From: Brevundimonas bullata
Lineage (GTDB): Bacteria > Pseudomonadota > Alphaproteobacteria > Caulobacterales > Caulobacteraceae
Direction: 5' to 3'
DNA: 64,000 nt
Assembly (NCBI RefSeq): GCF_014207965.1
Contig: NZ_JACHLM010000003.1
Span: forward strand, 558,001-622,000
A program made the position numbers and the translations under genes. The notes beneath the pieces were generated by a model. It ran no database searches. It was not told the DNA's origin and worked only from the letters and a program-made list of their open reading frames with translations. Positions 50,260 through 59,157 of the stretch are shown piece by piece. Numbering within the stretch: position 1 is the first letter of the stretch; the number at the start of each line of letters is the position of its first letter.

Positions 50260-51564
50260 TCACGTCAGCCGGTTCGCCTTCCTGAGGCTGGGGAAGACCC
50301 TGGCCCAGATGCCGGTCGCGGCCAGGGCCCCGACGCCGCCGAACACCGCCGCCCCGATGGGGCCCAGCAGCCGCACCATGACCCCCGAATAGGCCTCGCC
50401 CAGTTCATTGGAGGCGCCGATGAACAGCATGGACACCGACGACACCCGCCCGCGCATGTGATCGGGCGTAGCCAGCTGGATCAGGGTCTGTCGGATATTG
50501 ACGCTGATCATGTCCGCCCCGCCGCCGATGAAGAGCGCCAGCGCGCTCAGCCAGACCCAGTGCGACAGGCCGAACGTCAGGGTGGACAGGCCGAACACCG
50601 CCACAGCCGCGAACATCCAGCGCCCGCCGTGCTTCACGATGGGGAAGCGGCTGAGATAGAGGGCCACCAGCAGGGCCCCCACCCCGAACGAGGCCCGCAG
50701 CAGGCCGAAGCCCTGCGGCCCCACATGCAGGATGTCGCGCGCGAAGATCGGCGTCAGCAGGGCCACGCCCGCCAGCAGAACCACGACCAGATCCAGAGAG
50801 ATGGCGCCGAGCACGATCTTGGTCTTCCAGACGTAGGACAGACCTTCCTTGACCAGCTCCATCGGCCCCACACCCGTCTCGACGAACTGCGGCTTGCCCT
50901 TGGTGCGGATCAGCAGGAAGCAGGCGATGGCCACAAAGAACAGCGCCATGGCCGAGGCGTAGGCCCAGGGCACCGCGAAGCCGACGATGACGCCGCCGAG
51001 CGCCGGGCCGGCGATGGCCCCGGTCTGGAAGGCGATGGACTGGGCCGCGATGGCCGGCGGCAAGGCTTTGCGCCCCACCACCATGGGCAGGAAGGCCTGG
51101 CTGGCCGGGGCGAGGAAGGCCCGCGCCGCGCCGAAGACGGCGGCCACGGTCAACAGCCCCCACAGCGGCGGCGACCCGTGCAGGGCCATGGCGAGGAAGG
51201 CCAGGGCGCACAGGCTCTCGACCACGATGGACAGGGTCACGGTGTGCTTGCGGTCGCGCCGGTCGGCCATGGCCCCGGCGGGCAGGGTGAAGGCCAGCAG
51301 CGGCAGGAACTGACACAGACCCACCAGACCCAGATACAGGCTGGCCTCGGCGATCGGATGATCGCGGCGGGCGATCTCATAGACCTGCCACAACAGGGCC
51401 GAGGACTGGATCTGGATGCCCAGAACCGCCGCCACGCGCCCGACCCACAGCAAGCGAAAATCGCGAATAGCCCACGGACTGGATGGGCCGCCATCGTGCG
51501 AATCAGGCGGCAAAGGCGGCTGGGGCGGAACCGTCGGGGCGGTGTCGATACTGTCTGTGGTCAC
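50260..51564 (-). CDS. MFS transporter, EntS/DHA3-like exporter
   Basis: A 434-residue inner-membrane protein with about 11-12 helices. The first half has FRLLWVGRVAAVLGIQIQSSALLWQVYE and AGAMADRRDRKHTVTLSIVVES, the loop 2-3 motif typical of the EntS/MefA group. Members export siderophores, macrolides or other small molecules; no siderophore genes are near. Its start overlaps the cupin stop by 4 bases (ATGA), so the two are co-translated. Confidence 0.88.
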   Translation of the reverse strand: MTTDSIDTAPTVPPQPPLPPDSHDGGPSSPWAIRDFRLLWVGRVAAVLGIQIQSSALLWQVYEIARRDHPIAEASLYLGLVGLCQFLPLLAFTLPAGAMADRRDRKHTVTLSIVVESLCALAFLAMALHGSPPLWGLLTVAAVFGAARAFLAPASQAFLPMVVGRKALPPAIAAQSIAFQTGAIAGPALGGVIVGFAVPWAYASAMALFFVAIACFLLIRTKGKPQFVETGVGPMELVKEGLSYVWKTKIVLGAISLDLVVVLLAGVALLTPIFARDILHVGPQGFGLLRASFGVGALLVALYLSRFPIVKHGGRWMFAAVAVFGLSTLTFGLSHWVWLSALALFIGGGADMISVNIRQTLIQLATPDHMRGRVSSVSMLFIGASNELGEAYSGVMVRLLGPIGAAVFGGVGALAATGIWARVFPSLRKANRLT

Positions 51565-52037
51565 GTTCTTCGAGGCGTCTTCGGATAGGGGGTTCCGTCG
51601 CGATGGAAGTAGCGGTCGGCGCCCTTTGGCAGGATCATGTCGATGTCGGGATAGTCGCAGGCGTCGTTAGCGGGGCGCCGCGACCCGACCTCCAGCAGCA
51701 CCGCCTCACGGTCGCTGCGGTTTTCTATTCTGTGGCCGTTGGGGACGCCTGCCTTGAAGCCGGCGCAGTCACCCGCTTTCAGGACCGTCTCGCCGTCTTC
51801 CTCGACCAGAACCACCTCGCCCTCAACCACCCAGACGAACTCGTCCTCGGCCGTATGCCAGTGGCGCTGGCTGGACCAGGCCCCGGCGGGCAGGCGCAAC
51901 AGATTGACGCCGAACTGGTCCAGACCGACCGCGTCGCCCAGCCGCCAGCGCCGCCGCGGCTTGCAGGGGGCGGCGAACTCGTCCGGGTAGCCCGTCCCAT
52001 GTCCGGTGGGCGCATTGTCGATGTCGATCTTCGGCAC
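51561..52037 (-). CDS. cupin domain protein
   Basis: A 158-residue single-domain cupin. The first metal motif is QRHWHTAEDEFVWVVEGE (two His and Glu) and the second is AGVPNGHRIENRS (His). The C-terminus contains ANDACDYPDIDMILPKGADR, seen in cupins linked to sugar or small-molecule handling. It is the first gene of a two-gene unit with the MFS exporter and divergent from dapE (49 bp shared upstream region). Substrate unknown. Confidence 0.85.
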   Translation of the reverse strand: MPKIDIDNAPTGHGTGYPDEFAAPCKPRRRWRLGDAVGLDQFGVNLLRLPAGAWSSQRHWHTAEDEFVWVVEGEVVLVEEDGETVLKAGDCAGFKAGVPNGHRIENRSDREAVLLEVGSRRPANDACDYPDIDMILPKGADRYFHRDGTPYPKTPRRT

Positions 52038-52086
52038 GGTTTCGGGCCTTCTCGCGGATGCGGGATATGCCTAAAGCATAGAGCCC

Positions 52087-53322
52087 ATGAGCGCCGCATC
52101 ACATTCCGTCATCGATCCTGTCGAACTGACCCGCGACCTGATCCGCATTCCCTCCGTCACCCCCGCCGACGAAGGGGCCATGGACGTGCTGGAACGGACC
52201 CTGACCGGCCTGGGCTTCACCTGCCGCCGCATGGTGTTCGAGGGGCCGACCGGCGTGGGTCATGACGCCCGCATCGAGAACCTCTACGCCCGACGCGGCA
52301 CGGCCTCGCCCAACCTCTGCTTCGCCGGCCACACCGACGTGGTGCCGACCGGCGACGTCGCCGCCTGGACCGCCGCCCCGTTTGAAGGCGAGACCCGCGA
52401 CGGCATCCTCTATGGACGCGGCGCCGTGGACATGAAGGGCGGTATCGCCGCCTGGGTCGCCGCCGTCTCGCGCATTCTGGCGGAAGGCGACGTGCCCGGC
52501 TCCCTCTCCTTCCTGATCACCGGCGACGAGGAAGGCCCGGCCCTGCACGGCACCAAGCGCGTGGTCGAGGCCCTGATGGCCGAGGGCGAGGTCATCGACG
52601 CCTGCGTGGTCGGCGAACCGTCGTCGGCCCACCATCTGGGCGACATGATCAAGGTCGGACGGCGCGGCTCGCTCAACACCTGGATCACCGTCCACGGCAA
52701 GCAGGGCCACGTCGCCTATCCCGACCGCGCCGCCAATCCGGCCCCGGTCATCGCTAAACTTCTGGCGCGCCTGGACGCCCACGTGCTGGACGACGGCTAT
52801 CCATCCTTGGACGCTAACGCCCCGCTCGCGGAGCGGGACTGCGTGAGCGTAGGGTTCCCGCCGTCGAACCTTGAGATCACCACCATCGACGTGGGCAATC
52901 CGGCGACCAACATCATCCCCGCCGAGGCGAAGGCGCGGCTCAACATCCGCTTCAATCCGACCCACACCGGCGACGGCCTGATCGACTGGCTGAACCGCGA
53001 GGCGGGCCTCGTTCAGGCTGAAACCGGCCTGCGCATCGAGCTGACCCATATGTGCTCCGGCGAGGCCTTCCTGACCGAGCCGGGCGTCTTCGTCACAGCG
53101 GTGCAGGACGCGGTGGAGGCGACCCTGGGCCGCCGCCCCGAGGCCTCAACCACCGGCGGCACCTCGGACGCCCGCTTCATCCGCGCCCTGTGCCCGGTGC
53201 TGGAGCTGGGCCTGGTCGGCCAGACCATGCACCAGGTGGACGAGCGCGTGCCCGAGGCCGAGCTGCGCGCCCTGACCGACGCCTATCAGGCGGTCATCGG
53301 CACGGTGTTCGAACGCCTCTGA
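52087..53322 (+). CDS. dapE: succinyl-diaminopimelate desuccinylase
   Basis: A 411-residue di-zinc M20 enzyme of lysine and meso-DAP synthesis. Metal and catalytic residues are present: AGHTDVVPTGD, RGAVDMKGG, TGDEEGPA, VGEPSS, and MHQVDE. The family is usually about 375-390 residues. Here residues about 238-258 are an extra, unrelated segment encoded by a palindrome-rich insertion, and the flanks (HVLDDG and PSNLEITTIDVGNPATN) join smoothly without it. The reading frame is kept, so the enzyme is likely functional. Confidence 0.95.
   Translation: MSAASHSVIDPVELTRDLIRIPSVTPADEGAMDVLERTLTGLGFTCRRMVFEGPTGVGHDARIENLYARRGTASPNLCFAGHTDVVPTGDVAAWTAAPFEGETRDGILYGRGAVDMKGGIAAWVAAVSRILAEGDVPGSLSFLITGDEEGPALHGTKRVVEALMAEGEVIDACVVGEPSSAHHLGDMIKVGRRGSLNTWITVHGKQGHVAYPDRAANPAPVIAKLLARLDAHVLDDGYPSLDANAPLAERDCVSVGFPPSNLEITTIDVGNPATNIIPAEAKARLNIRFNPTHTGDGLIDWLNREAGLVQAETGLRIELTHMCSGEAFLTEPGVFVTAVQDAVEATLGRRPEASTTGGTSDARFIRALCPVLELGLVGQTMHQVDERVPEAELRALTDAYQAVIGTVFERL
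52813..52860. repeat. palindromic insertion inside dapE
   Basis: Contains a perfect hairpin CCCGCTC-GCG-GAGCGGG (52821-52837) and a second, weaker one (CTGCG-TGAG-CGTAG). The style resembles the extragenic palindrome at 38,338 (stem-3-base loop-stem). The extra coding segment starts at about 52,798, so the inserted unit is about 50-63 bp and a multiple of three. Confidence 0.65.
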
Positions 53323-53349
53323 TCAGGGCGTCCGAACGCCGCCAAGGCC

Positions 53350-53751
53350 TTAGTTGCCGCGATAGGTGCTGTAGCCGTAGGGGCTGACCACCACCGGCAC
53401 GTGATAGTGGACGCTGGGATCGACCACCTGGAAGACCACGTCGATCTCGGGGAAGAAGGGCGGCGTCGTCGGCTCGCCGTAACGCGACATGTCGAACACC
53501 AGGCGATAGGTCGCCGCCTCGGTCTTAATCGCGTCGCCGAACGAGCGGACTCGGCCGTTCTCGTCCGTGCGGCTGGTCGCCAGATCGCGCCAGCCGCCGT
53601 CGGTCGACTTGATCTGCAGCGTGACCGGGACGTCCCGACCGCCGACGCCGCGCGCCAGGTCCAGCACGTGGGTCGAGATCGTCTCAGCCGCGGCGGGGAA
53701 GGCGAAGGCGGACAGGGCGGCCGCCGCAACGGCGAGGGTGCGAAGGTTGAT
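53350..53751 (-). CDS. uraH: 5-hydroxyisourate hydrolase with signal peptide (transthyretin-like)
   Basis: A mature domain of about 112 residues with the HIUase signature: ISTHVLDLARGVGGRDVPV at the start, HYHVPVVVSPYGYSTYRGN at the end (the usual YRGS reads YRGN). It hydrolyses 5-hydroxyisourate in urate breakdown. A signal peptide (NLRTLAVAAAALSAFAFPAAA) precedes it, so it is periplasmic. No ATG, GTG or TTG fits the signal start. AGGAG at 53760-53764 sits 8 bases before an ATC at 53751 where Met would be expected. The only in-frame ATG upstream is at 53832 and would add 27 residues. The start is thus uncertain. Confidence 0.8.
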   Translation of the reverse strand: MNLRTLAVAAAALSAFAFPAAAETISTHVLDLARGVGGRDVPVTLQIKSTDGGWRDLATSRTDENGRVRSFGDAIKTEAATYRLVFDMSRYGEPTTPPFFPEIDVVFQVVDPSVHYHVPVVVSPYGYSTYRGN

Positions 53752-53850
53752 CGAACGAACTCCTGAAAGTGAAATGCAGTAGCGCGGCCTTATTCGCGCG
53801 AAAGACGGCGACGGATGGGTCGCGCCCCACATTTCATCAGTCGCTGAGCG

Positions 53851-54060
53851 TCAAGCCTCGCCCGCCGCTTCCAGCCGGGCGATGCGGCGATCCATGTCCG
53901 CGACCTGATCCTTCAGGCGCTGCTTTTCCGAGACCATGTCGACGGGCGTGCCGTCCTCATAGGTCAGCTGCGCCCCCTTCTCGATCAGGTCGAGACGAAA
54001 CAGGGCGGTGACGCGCGTCGCCTTGAACCGCTCCAGTTCGCTGTCCTTGTCGAGGGCCAT
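53851..54060 (-). CDS. hypothetical small coiled-coil protein
   Basis: A 69-residue soluble protein with a C-terminal coiled coil (EKQRLKDQVADMDRRIARLEAA). Its ATG overlaps the ridA-like stop by one base (TGATG), so it is coupled to it. No recognised family. Confidence 0.65.
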   Translation of the reverse strand: MALDKDSELERFKATRVTALFRLDLIEKGAQLTYEDGTPVDMVSEKQRLKDQVADMDRRIARLEAAGEA

Positions 54061-54401
54061 CAGAGCGCCGCCACGACAATGATTTCGACCAGGTAGTCGG
54101 GCGTAGCCAGTTTGGCTTCGCTGGTGGCGCGGGCCGGCGGATTGGCCTTGTCGACCCAGGCGTCCCAGACGGCGTTCATGGCCTCGAAGTCGGCGATGTC
54201 GGCCAGCCAGATGGTCGCCATCAGGATCTTGGACTTGTCGGTGCCGGCCTGGGCCAGCAGGGCGTCGATCTCGGCCAGGGTGGTCTTGGTCTGGGCCGTG
54301 ACGTCGTCGCCCGGCTCGCCTACCTGACCGGCCAGATAGACGGTGTTCCCGTGGATGACGGCCTCGCTCATGCGGGCGCCGGGCTGGATACGGGTGATCA
54401 T
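54060..54401 (-). CDS. RidA family protein
   Basis: A 113-residue YjgF/RidA protein. GNTVYLAGQVGEPGDDVTAQTK and the C-terminal PDYLVEIIVVAAL match the family; the Arg of the active pocket may be in PPARATSEAKLA. RidA proteins deaminate reactive enamine/imine intermediates such as 2-aminoacrylate. This one is of a divergent subfamily, so activity is less certain. Confidence 0.85.
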   Translation of the reverse strand: MITRIQPGARMSEAVIHGNTVYLAGQVGEPGDDVTAQTKTTLAEIDALLAQAGTDKSKILMATIWLADIADFEAMNAVWDAWVDKANPPARATSEAKLATPDYLVEIIVVAAL

Positions 54402-54431
54402 GGGGAGGCCTCCTGAAATCGGGCCTCCGGC

Positions 54432-54575
54432 TTAGCCCAGCATCATCTCCATCACCAGCAAGGCGGTGAGGAAGACCGCTGCAAACGAGATGCAGAAGAA
54501 GACGGCGTCACGTAGTCGGCGGCGCGCGGGGCCGGTTGGAGTGGCGGACGGTAGATTGATCGGCAGGCGCGACAT
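54432..54575 (-). CDS. small single-pass membrane protein
   Basis: A 47-residue protein: a Pro/Arg-rich start (MSRLPINLPSATPTGPARRR) and one hydrophobic helix (VFFCISFAAVFLTALLVMEM). The ATG at 54575 has GAGGG about 7 bases upstream. It is too short for usual ORF cut-offs. No family recognised. Confidence 0.55.
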   Translation of the reverse strand: MSRLPINLPSATPTGPARRRLRDAVFFCISFAAVFLTALLVMEMMLG

Positions 54576-54727
54576 CAGCGGACCCTCATCATGAACCCTG
54601 AGCTTGCACCGTCATGCTTACCCCTTGATAAACAGAAACAATCAGTTTTCAGACTCCTCTTGTGAAGTTCCTGTGGCCCGGCCCGCGCCGTCTTGCGCCC
54701 GTCGCCGCGAACGCCGATCTTCCGCCC

Positions 54728-55114
54728 ATGAGCAAGACGCCCAAACCCTTCAAGGTTACGAAGACCCGCTGGAACGAGGTGGTTCTGGTGTGCCGCAAAT
54801 GCTCCAAGAAGCTGGACGGCGGCTTCGGCCCCGACGGCGACCAGACGCTGAAGAAGGCGCTGCGGCGCTATCTGCACGCCGGCAAGGGGCGCAAGGCGGA
54901 TCTGGCCGTGCTCGGCGCCGACTGTTTCGACGTCTGCCCCAGGAACGCCGTGGTGGCCGTCAACGCCCGCCGCCCCGAGGAACTGCTGATCGTCCCCGCC
55001 GGGGCCGACCTGTTCGAGGTCAAGGCCAGGTTGGGTCTGGACGACGGACGCCGCCTCAAGCCGGCTCTGCCCCCCACGGATACGGGCAGCGATCCGGTCA
55101 AGACGACTTCCTAA
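54728..55114 (+). CDS. (2Fe-2S) ferredoxin-like small protein
   Basis: A 128-residue protein of a thioredoxin-like [2Fe-2S] fold. Four cysteines are spaced as VCRKCSKK (about 25-28) and GADCFDVCPRNAV (about 67-71), as in DUF1636 and related (2Fe-2S) proteins. The ATG at 54728 is where conserved sequence starts; the frame is open to 54662. Partner unknown; the SRPBCC gene follows by 29 bp. Confidence 0.75.
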   Translation: MSKTPKPFKVTKTRWNEVVLVCRKCSKKLDGGFGPDGDQTLKKALRRYLHAGKGRKADLAVLGADCFDVCPRNAVVAVNARRPEELLIVPAGADLFEVKARLGLDDGRRLKPALPPTDTGSDPVKTTS

Positions 55115-55143
55115 AGTTCCAAAGCCGTGGCAGAGGCAAATCC

Positions 55144-55575
55144 ATGGACACGACCCGTATCGATAAGCGTATCGGCGTACGCGCGCCGTCGGACCGCATC
55201 TGGGAGATCATCACTGATCTCGAGAACTGGCATAGCTGGAATCCCTACGAGACCGGTGTGACCGGCACGGTCGCTTTCGGGGGCTGCATCAGCCTGACCG
55301 AAGCCCTTCCCGGCATGGCCGAACGCCAGGTGCAGGCCCGCATCGGGGATTGGCAGCCCCTCGCCCAGCTGGTCTGGGCCGAGAAGCGCGGCTTCATGTT
55401 CAACACCATCCGCTACTACGAGATCGAAGAGCTGGAACGCGGCAACTGCATCGTCTCCAACGGCGTGATCTTCAGCGGCCTGCGTGGCGAGCTGTTCCAC
55501 GACAAGCACCGCAGCAAGATCCGCCAAGCCTACGAAGAGATCGCCGAAGCCTTGCGGCGCGCTGCCGAGAGCTGA
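55144..55575 (+). CDS. SRPBCC family (polyketide cyclase/START-like) protein
   Basis: A 143-residue small-ligand-binding fold. RIGVRAPSDRIWEIITDLENWHSWNPYETG is the standard SRPBCC start, and the C-terminal helix is HRSKIRQAYEEIAEALRR. Such proteins bind lipids or aromatic ligands; the ligand is unknown. Its end lies 14 bp from the end of the convergent tadC. Confidence 0.85.
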   Translation: MDTTRIDKRIGVRAPSDRIWEIITDLENWHSWNPYETGVTGTVAFGGCISLTEALPGMAERQVQARIGDWQPLAQLVWAEKRGFMFNTIRYYEIEELERGNCIVSNGVIFSGLRGELFHDKHRSKIRQAYEEIAEALRRAAES

Positions 55576-55589
55576 CCCTTGGGGGGGGA

Positions 55590-56585
55590 TTAACCGCCCT
55601 TCATCATGTCCTGGATGTTGATGATCGCGGGCCCCAGAATGACCACGAACAAGACCGGCAGGAAGAAGACGATCATCGGCACGGTCAGCTGAGCCGGCAG
55701 GGCCGCGGCCTTCTTCTCGGCGGCGGCCAAGCGCAAGTCGCGATTTTCCTTGGCCATGATCCGCAGGGCGTTGCCCAGGGGCGTGCCATAGGTCTCGGCC
55801 TGGGTCATGGCGGTCGCCACAGCCCGAATGCCGGGGTGATTAGTCCGCTTGGCCATGCCGTCATAGGCCATGCGCCGGTCGGGCAGATAGGACAGTTCAG
55901 CGGACAACAGGCTCAGTTCTTCGGCCAGCTCAATCGATTGACTGCCGACTTCCTGGCTGACCTTCTGGATAGCCGCCTCGATCGACATCCCGGATTCGAC
56001 GCAGATCAGCAACAGATCCAGTGAGTCAGGGAAGGCGGCCACGATGGACTGCCGACGCGAGGAAATGCGGTTCTGCACATAGATGTTCGGCGCATAGAAC
56101 CCAGCCGCCGCAGCGAACACCAGCGCCCCAAGCTTGTGCATCAGGCTGAGGCCAAAATCGTTCAGCAGGAACAGGTAGAGCGCCGTCAACAACATGAAGA
56201 TGAACGGGGTGGCGAAGCGGAAGAAGTAGAAGGTGGTCAAGGGGCGCGGCCCGCGGAAGCCGGCCTGGGCCATGTTTTCAGCGACCTTGGGGTCTTCCAG
56301 CAGGGCGGACAGGTTCAGGCTATCAACGACGCGCTTCTTGAAGCCCTCGTCCGAATGACGCAGCGTCGCCGTGGTCGCCGGACCACCAGCGCCGCTTTTC
56401 ATCGCCTGGCGCGAACGGCGCTTCAGCTCGTCGCGGCGCTCCGCCACGGCCTTCATCCGCTTGTCCAGGCGTTCGCCGCCCATGAAGGAGCCCAGTAGGG
56501 TCAGGATGCTGGCGAAGACGGCGATGCCGACCCCTATGCTCAGCAGGTTCTGCGGGTCGGTGATGAAACGCATGAAGCCGTTCAT
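55590..56585 (-). CDS. tadC: Flp/Tad pilus inner-membrane protein TadC
   Basis: A 331-residue type II secretion F family protein. The T2SSF domain (about 170-310) has DSLDLLLICVESGMSIEAAIQKVS and MTQAETYGTPLGNALRIMAKE. It forms the platform that the CpaF ATPase drives during Flp pilus assembly. It is the last gene of the pilus unit here, 10 bp after tadB. Confidence 0.93.
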   Translation of the reverse strand: MNGFMRFITDPQNLLSIGVGIAVFASILTLLGSFMGGERLDKRMKAVAERRDELKRRSRQAMKSGAGGPATTATLRHSDEGFKKRVVDSLNLSALLEDPKVAENMAQAGFRGPRPLTTFYFFRFATPFIFMLLTALYLFLLNDFGLSLMHKLGALVFAAAAGFYAPNIYVQNRISSRRQSIVAAFPDSLDLLLICVESGMSIEAAIQKVSQEVGSQSIELAEELSLLSAELSYLPDRRMAYDGMAKRTNHPGIRAVATAMTQAETYGTPLGNALRIMAKENRDLRLAAAEKKAAALPAQLTVPMIVFFLPVLFVVILGPAIINIQDMMKGG

Positions 56586-56595
56586 GACGCGCCCC

Positions 56596-57570
56596 TCAGA
56601 ACTTGAACGAAATCATACGCTTCATCATGAAGATGCCGCAGCTCATCCAGATCCCCGCCCCCAACAGCATGACCTGACCACGCATGTCGGTGAACAGCAG
56701 CATCATGTAGGCGGGGCTGGAAAGCAGCACCAGGATCATGACGACCGGCGGCAGGGAGCCGATGATGCCCGCTGAAGCGATGGCTTCGGACGACATGGCC
56801 TTGATCTTCTCGCCCATCATCCGGCGCGAGCGCAGGACCGTGGTGAGGTTGCCCAGCGCCTCGGCCAGGTTGCCCCCGCTCTTCTGCTGAATCGCGATGA
56901 CGATGGCGAAGAATTTCAGTTCCGGCACCGGCATCCGCTCGAACATCTTGTCGAGCGCCTCAGAGAGCGTCAGCCCGACCCCCAGCCCTTCGACCAATAG
57001 TTGGAACTCCGCAGCCAGCGGCTGAGGGCTTTCGCGGGCGATGATCTTGAAACAGTCATGGACCGGCAGACCGGTCTTGATGCCCCGCACCAGGATGTCG
57101 ACGGCGTCGGCGAAGGCCAGAGAGAATTTCTTCATCCGCTTCTTGCCCTTCATGCCCACGATCCAGCGCGGCAGACCCAGCCCCATGACGACGCCGATAC
57201 CCAGCGACAGAAGCGGATTGAGGCCCAGCACAAACGCGACGAGGGCGCCGACGAGGCCGAGAACCACGCTGATGATGATGAAGGTGCGCAGACTGATCGA
57301 CAGGTCGGCCTGTTTGAGCTTGGCGCTCATGGTCATGCGAGCCTTGCGATCGCGTCGATCGACCTCCTGCAACTGGAGCATGATCTGCTTGCGGCGCGCC
57401 TCGGGCGTGTTGACCACGGCGGCGCGCTTGCTGGCCGATTCCGCCCTGGCTGCACCGATGGATTTGGCGCGCTTGACCGCTTGGGCGGAGGTGTCCTCGC
57501 CGCTGACCAGAACCCAGCCGACCCCGCCGATGGTGATGAAGGCGAGAAACGCCGCGAGAATGGGAAGCAT
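56596..57570 (-). CDS. tadB: Flp/Tad pilus inner-membrane protein TadB
   Basis: A 324-residue paralogue of TadC. MLPILAAFLAFITIGGVGWVL is the first helix; the T2SSF domain has DAVDILVRGIKTGLPVHDCFKII and AIQQKSGGNLAEALGNL. The ATG at 57570 lies 5 bases after the cpaF stop. The open frame runs on to 58260, but only as antisense-like shadow over cpaF. Confidence 0.93.
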   Translation of the reverse strand: MLPILAAFLAFITIGGVGWVLVSGEDTSAQAVKRAKSIGAARAESASKRAAVVNTPEARRKQIMLQLQEVDRRDRKARMTMSAKLKQADLSISLRTFIIISVVLGLVGALVAFVLGLNPLLSLGIGVVMGLGLPRWIVGMKGKKRMKKFSLAFADAVDILVRGIKTGLPVHDCFKIIARESPQPLAAEFQLLVEGLGVGLTLSEALDKMFERMPVPELKFFAIVIAIQQKSGGNLAEALGNLTTVLRSRRMMGEKIKAMSSEAIASAGIIGSLPPVVMILVLLSSPAYMMLLFTDMRGQVMLLGAGIWMSCGIFMMKRMISFKF

Positions 57571-57575
57571 CAGGC

Positions 57576-59153
57576 CTACTCCGCCGCGTCCAGGGCTTCG
57601 GCCAGTTCGCGCTCCAGACCATAGTAGCGAGCGCGGTCCCAGAAGCGCGGCCGCGCAATGCCGGTCGAACGGTGACGGCCGGTGATCTTGCCGTGCGCGT
57701 CCTCGCCGGTGATGTCGTAGACAAACAGGTCCTGGGTCACGATCACGTCGCCTTCCAGACCCAAGACCTCGGTAATGTGGGTGATGCGGCGCGAGCCGTC
57801 GCGCAGACGCGCCGCCTGGATGATGACGTCGACTGAACCCACGATCATTTCGCGGATCGTCTTGGACGGCAGACCATAGCCGCCCATGGTGATCATGGAC
57901 TCCACACGGGCCAGGGCCTCGCGCGGGGAGTTGGCGTGCAGGGTGCCCATCGAGCCGTCGTGGCCGGTGTTCATGGCCTGCAACAGGTCGAACGCCTCCG
58001 GCCCCCGGACTTCGCCGACGATGATCCGTTCGGGACGCATCCGCAGACAGTTCTTGATCAGATCGCGCATGGTGATCTGGCCCTGGCCTTCCAGGTTGGG
58101 CGGGCGGGTCTCCAGACGGACCACGTGCGGCTGTTGCAGCTGCAGTTCTGCGGCGTCCTCGCAGGTGATGACGCGCTCGGTCGGGTCGATGAAGGCCGTA
58201 AGGGTGTTCAGCAAGGTGGTCTTGCCAGAGCCGGTACCACCCGAGATGACCAGGTTGCATCGCGCCGCGCCGATAACGCCCAGGACGCGGGCGCCCTCGG
58301 GACTGATGGAGGCGTACTCCACCAGGTTCTTCATCGTCAGCTTGTCTTTCTTGAACTTACGGATCGTCAGCGTCGGGCCGTCGATGGCCAGGGGCGGCGC
58401 GATGACGTTGACGCGTGAGCCGTCCGGCAGGCGGGCGTCGCAGATCGGGCTGGATTCATCGACGCGGCGGCCGACCTGGCTGACGATCCGCTGGCAGATG
58501 TTCATCAACTGGGTGTTGTCGCGGAAGCGGACGTTGGTCAGTTGGACCTTGCCGTTGACCTCGATGAAGACCCGCCCGGCGCCATTGACCATGATGTCGG
58601 CGATGTCGTCGCGCGCCAACAGCGGTTCGAGCGGACCATAGCCGAGGACGTCGTTGACGATATCCTGGACCAGATGTTCCTGCTCGGCGACCGACATGGA
58701 GACATTCTTGATCGCCACCAGTTCGGCCACGATGTCGCGAATTTCCTCGGACGCCGCCTTGGTGTCCAGCTGGGCCAGCTGGGACAGGTCGATGGTGTTC
58801 ATCAAGGCGTTGAAGATCGTCGTCTTCGTGGCGTGATAATAGTCGGACTGTTCGCGGACGATCTCGGCGACCGCCTGGGCCTTCTTCAGTTGCTCCAGAC
58901 CGGCGGTGGCGCGCGGCCCCTTGGCGGGTCCGCCGGGCGTCGGGGCGGGGGCTTCGGCGCGCGGGCGCGCGGCCAGGGCGTCCAGCCGGTCGGCGGCCTC
59001 CGAGGTCGGCGCGGAAACCGCCTCGAGTTCTTCGATCGGAAAGCCGTCAACGGGTTCAAACGCACGCGCCTGGGCCGCCGGCTGCGGCGCCGGGACGGCG
59101 ACGGGCCGCGGAGCGACCGCGACGCCAGGCTGGGCGGTGCGTTTACCGAACAT
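57576..59153 (-). CDS. cpaF: Flp pilus assembly ATPase CpaF/TadA
   Basis: A 525-residue secretion ATPase that powers Flp pilus extension and retraction. A Pro/Ala-rich N-terminal region (1-90) is followed by a helical domain and the RecA-like core: Walker A VISGGTGSGKTTLLNTL, Asp box CEDAAELQLQQP, Walker B RIIVGEVRGPEAFD and the His box GTLHANSPREAL. The ATG at 59153 lies 4 bases after the cpaE stop; the frame is open further upstream without similarity. Confidence 0.96.
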   Translation of the reverse strand: MFGKRTAQPGVAVAPRPVAVPAPQPAAQARAFEPVDGFPIEELEAVSAPTSEAADRLDALAARPRAEAPAPTPGGPAKGPRATAGLEQLKKAQAVAEIVREQSDYYHATKTTIFNALMNTIDLSQLAQLDTKAASEEIRDIVAELVAIKNVSMSVAEQEHLVQDIVNDVLGYGPLEPLLARDDIADIMVNGAGRVFIEVNGKVQLTNVRFRDNTQLMNICQRIVSQVGRRVDESSPICDARLPDGSRVNVIAPPLAIDGPTLTIRKFKKDKLTMKNLVEYASISPEGARVLGVIGAARCNLVISGGTGSGKTTLLNTLTAFIDPTERVITCEDAAELQLQQPHVVRLETRPPNLEGQGQITMRDLIKNCLRMRPERIIVGEVRGPEAFDLLQAMNTGHDGSMGTLHANSPREALARVESMITMGGYGLPSKTIREMIVGSVDVIIQAARLRDGSRRITHITEVLGLEGDVIVTQDLFVYDITGEDAHGKITGRHRSTGIARPRFWDRARYYGLERELAEALDAAE

Positions 59154-59157
59154 GGCC

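Noticed and set aside
57571..58260. Extended N-terminus for TadB
   Set aside because: The extension overlaps cpaF in another frame; TadB family sequence begins at the ATG at 57570.
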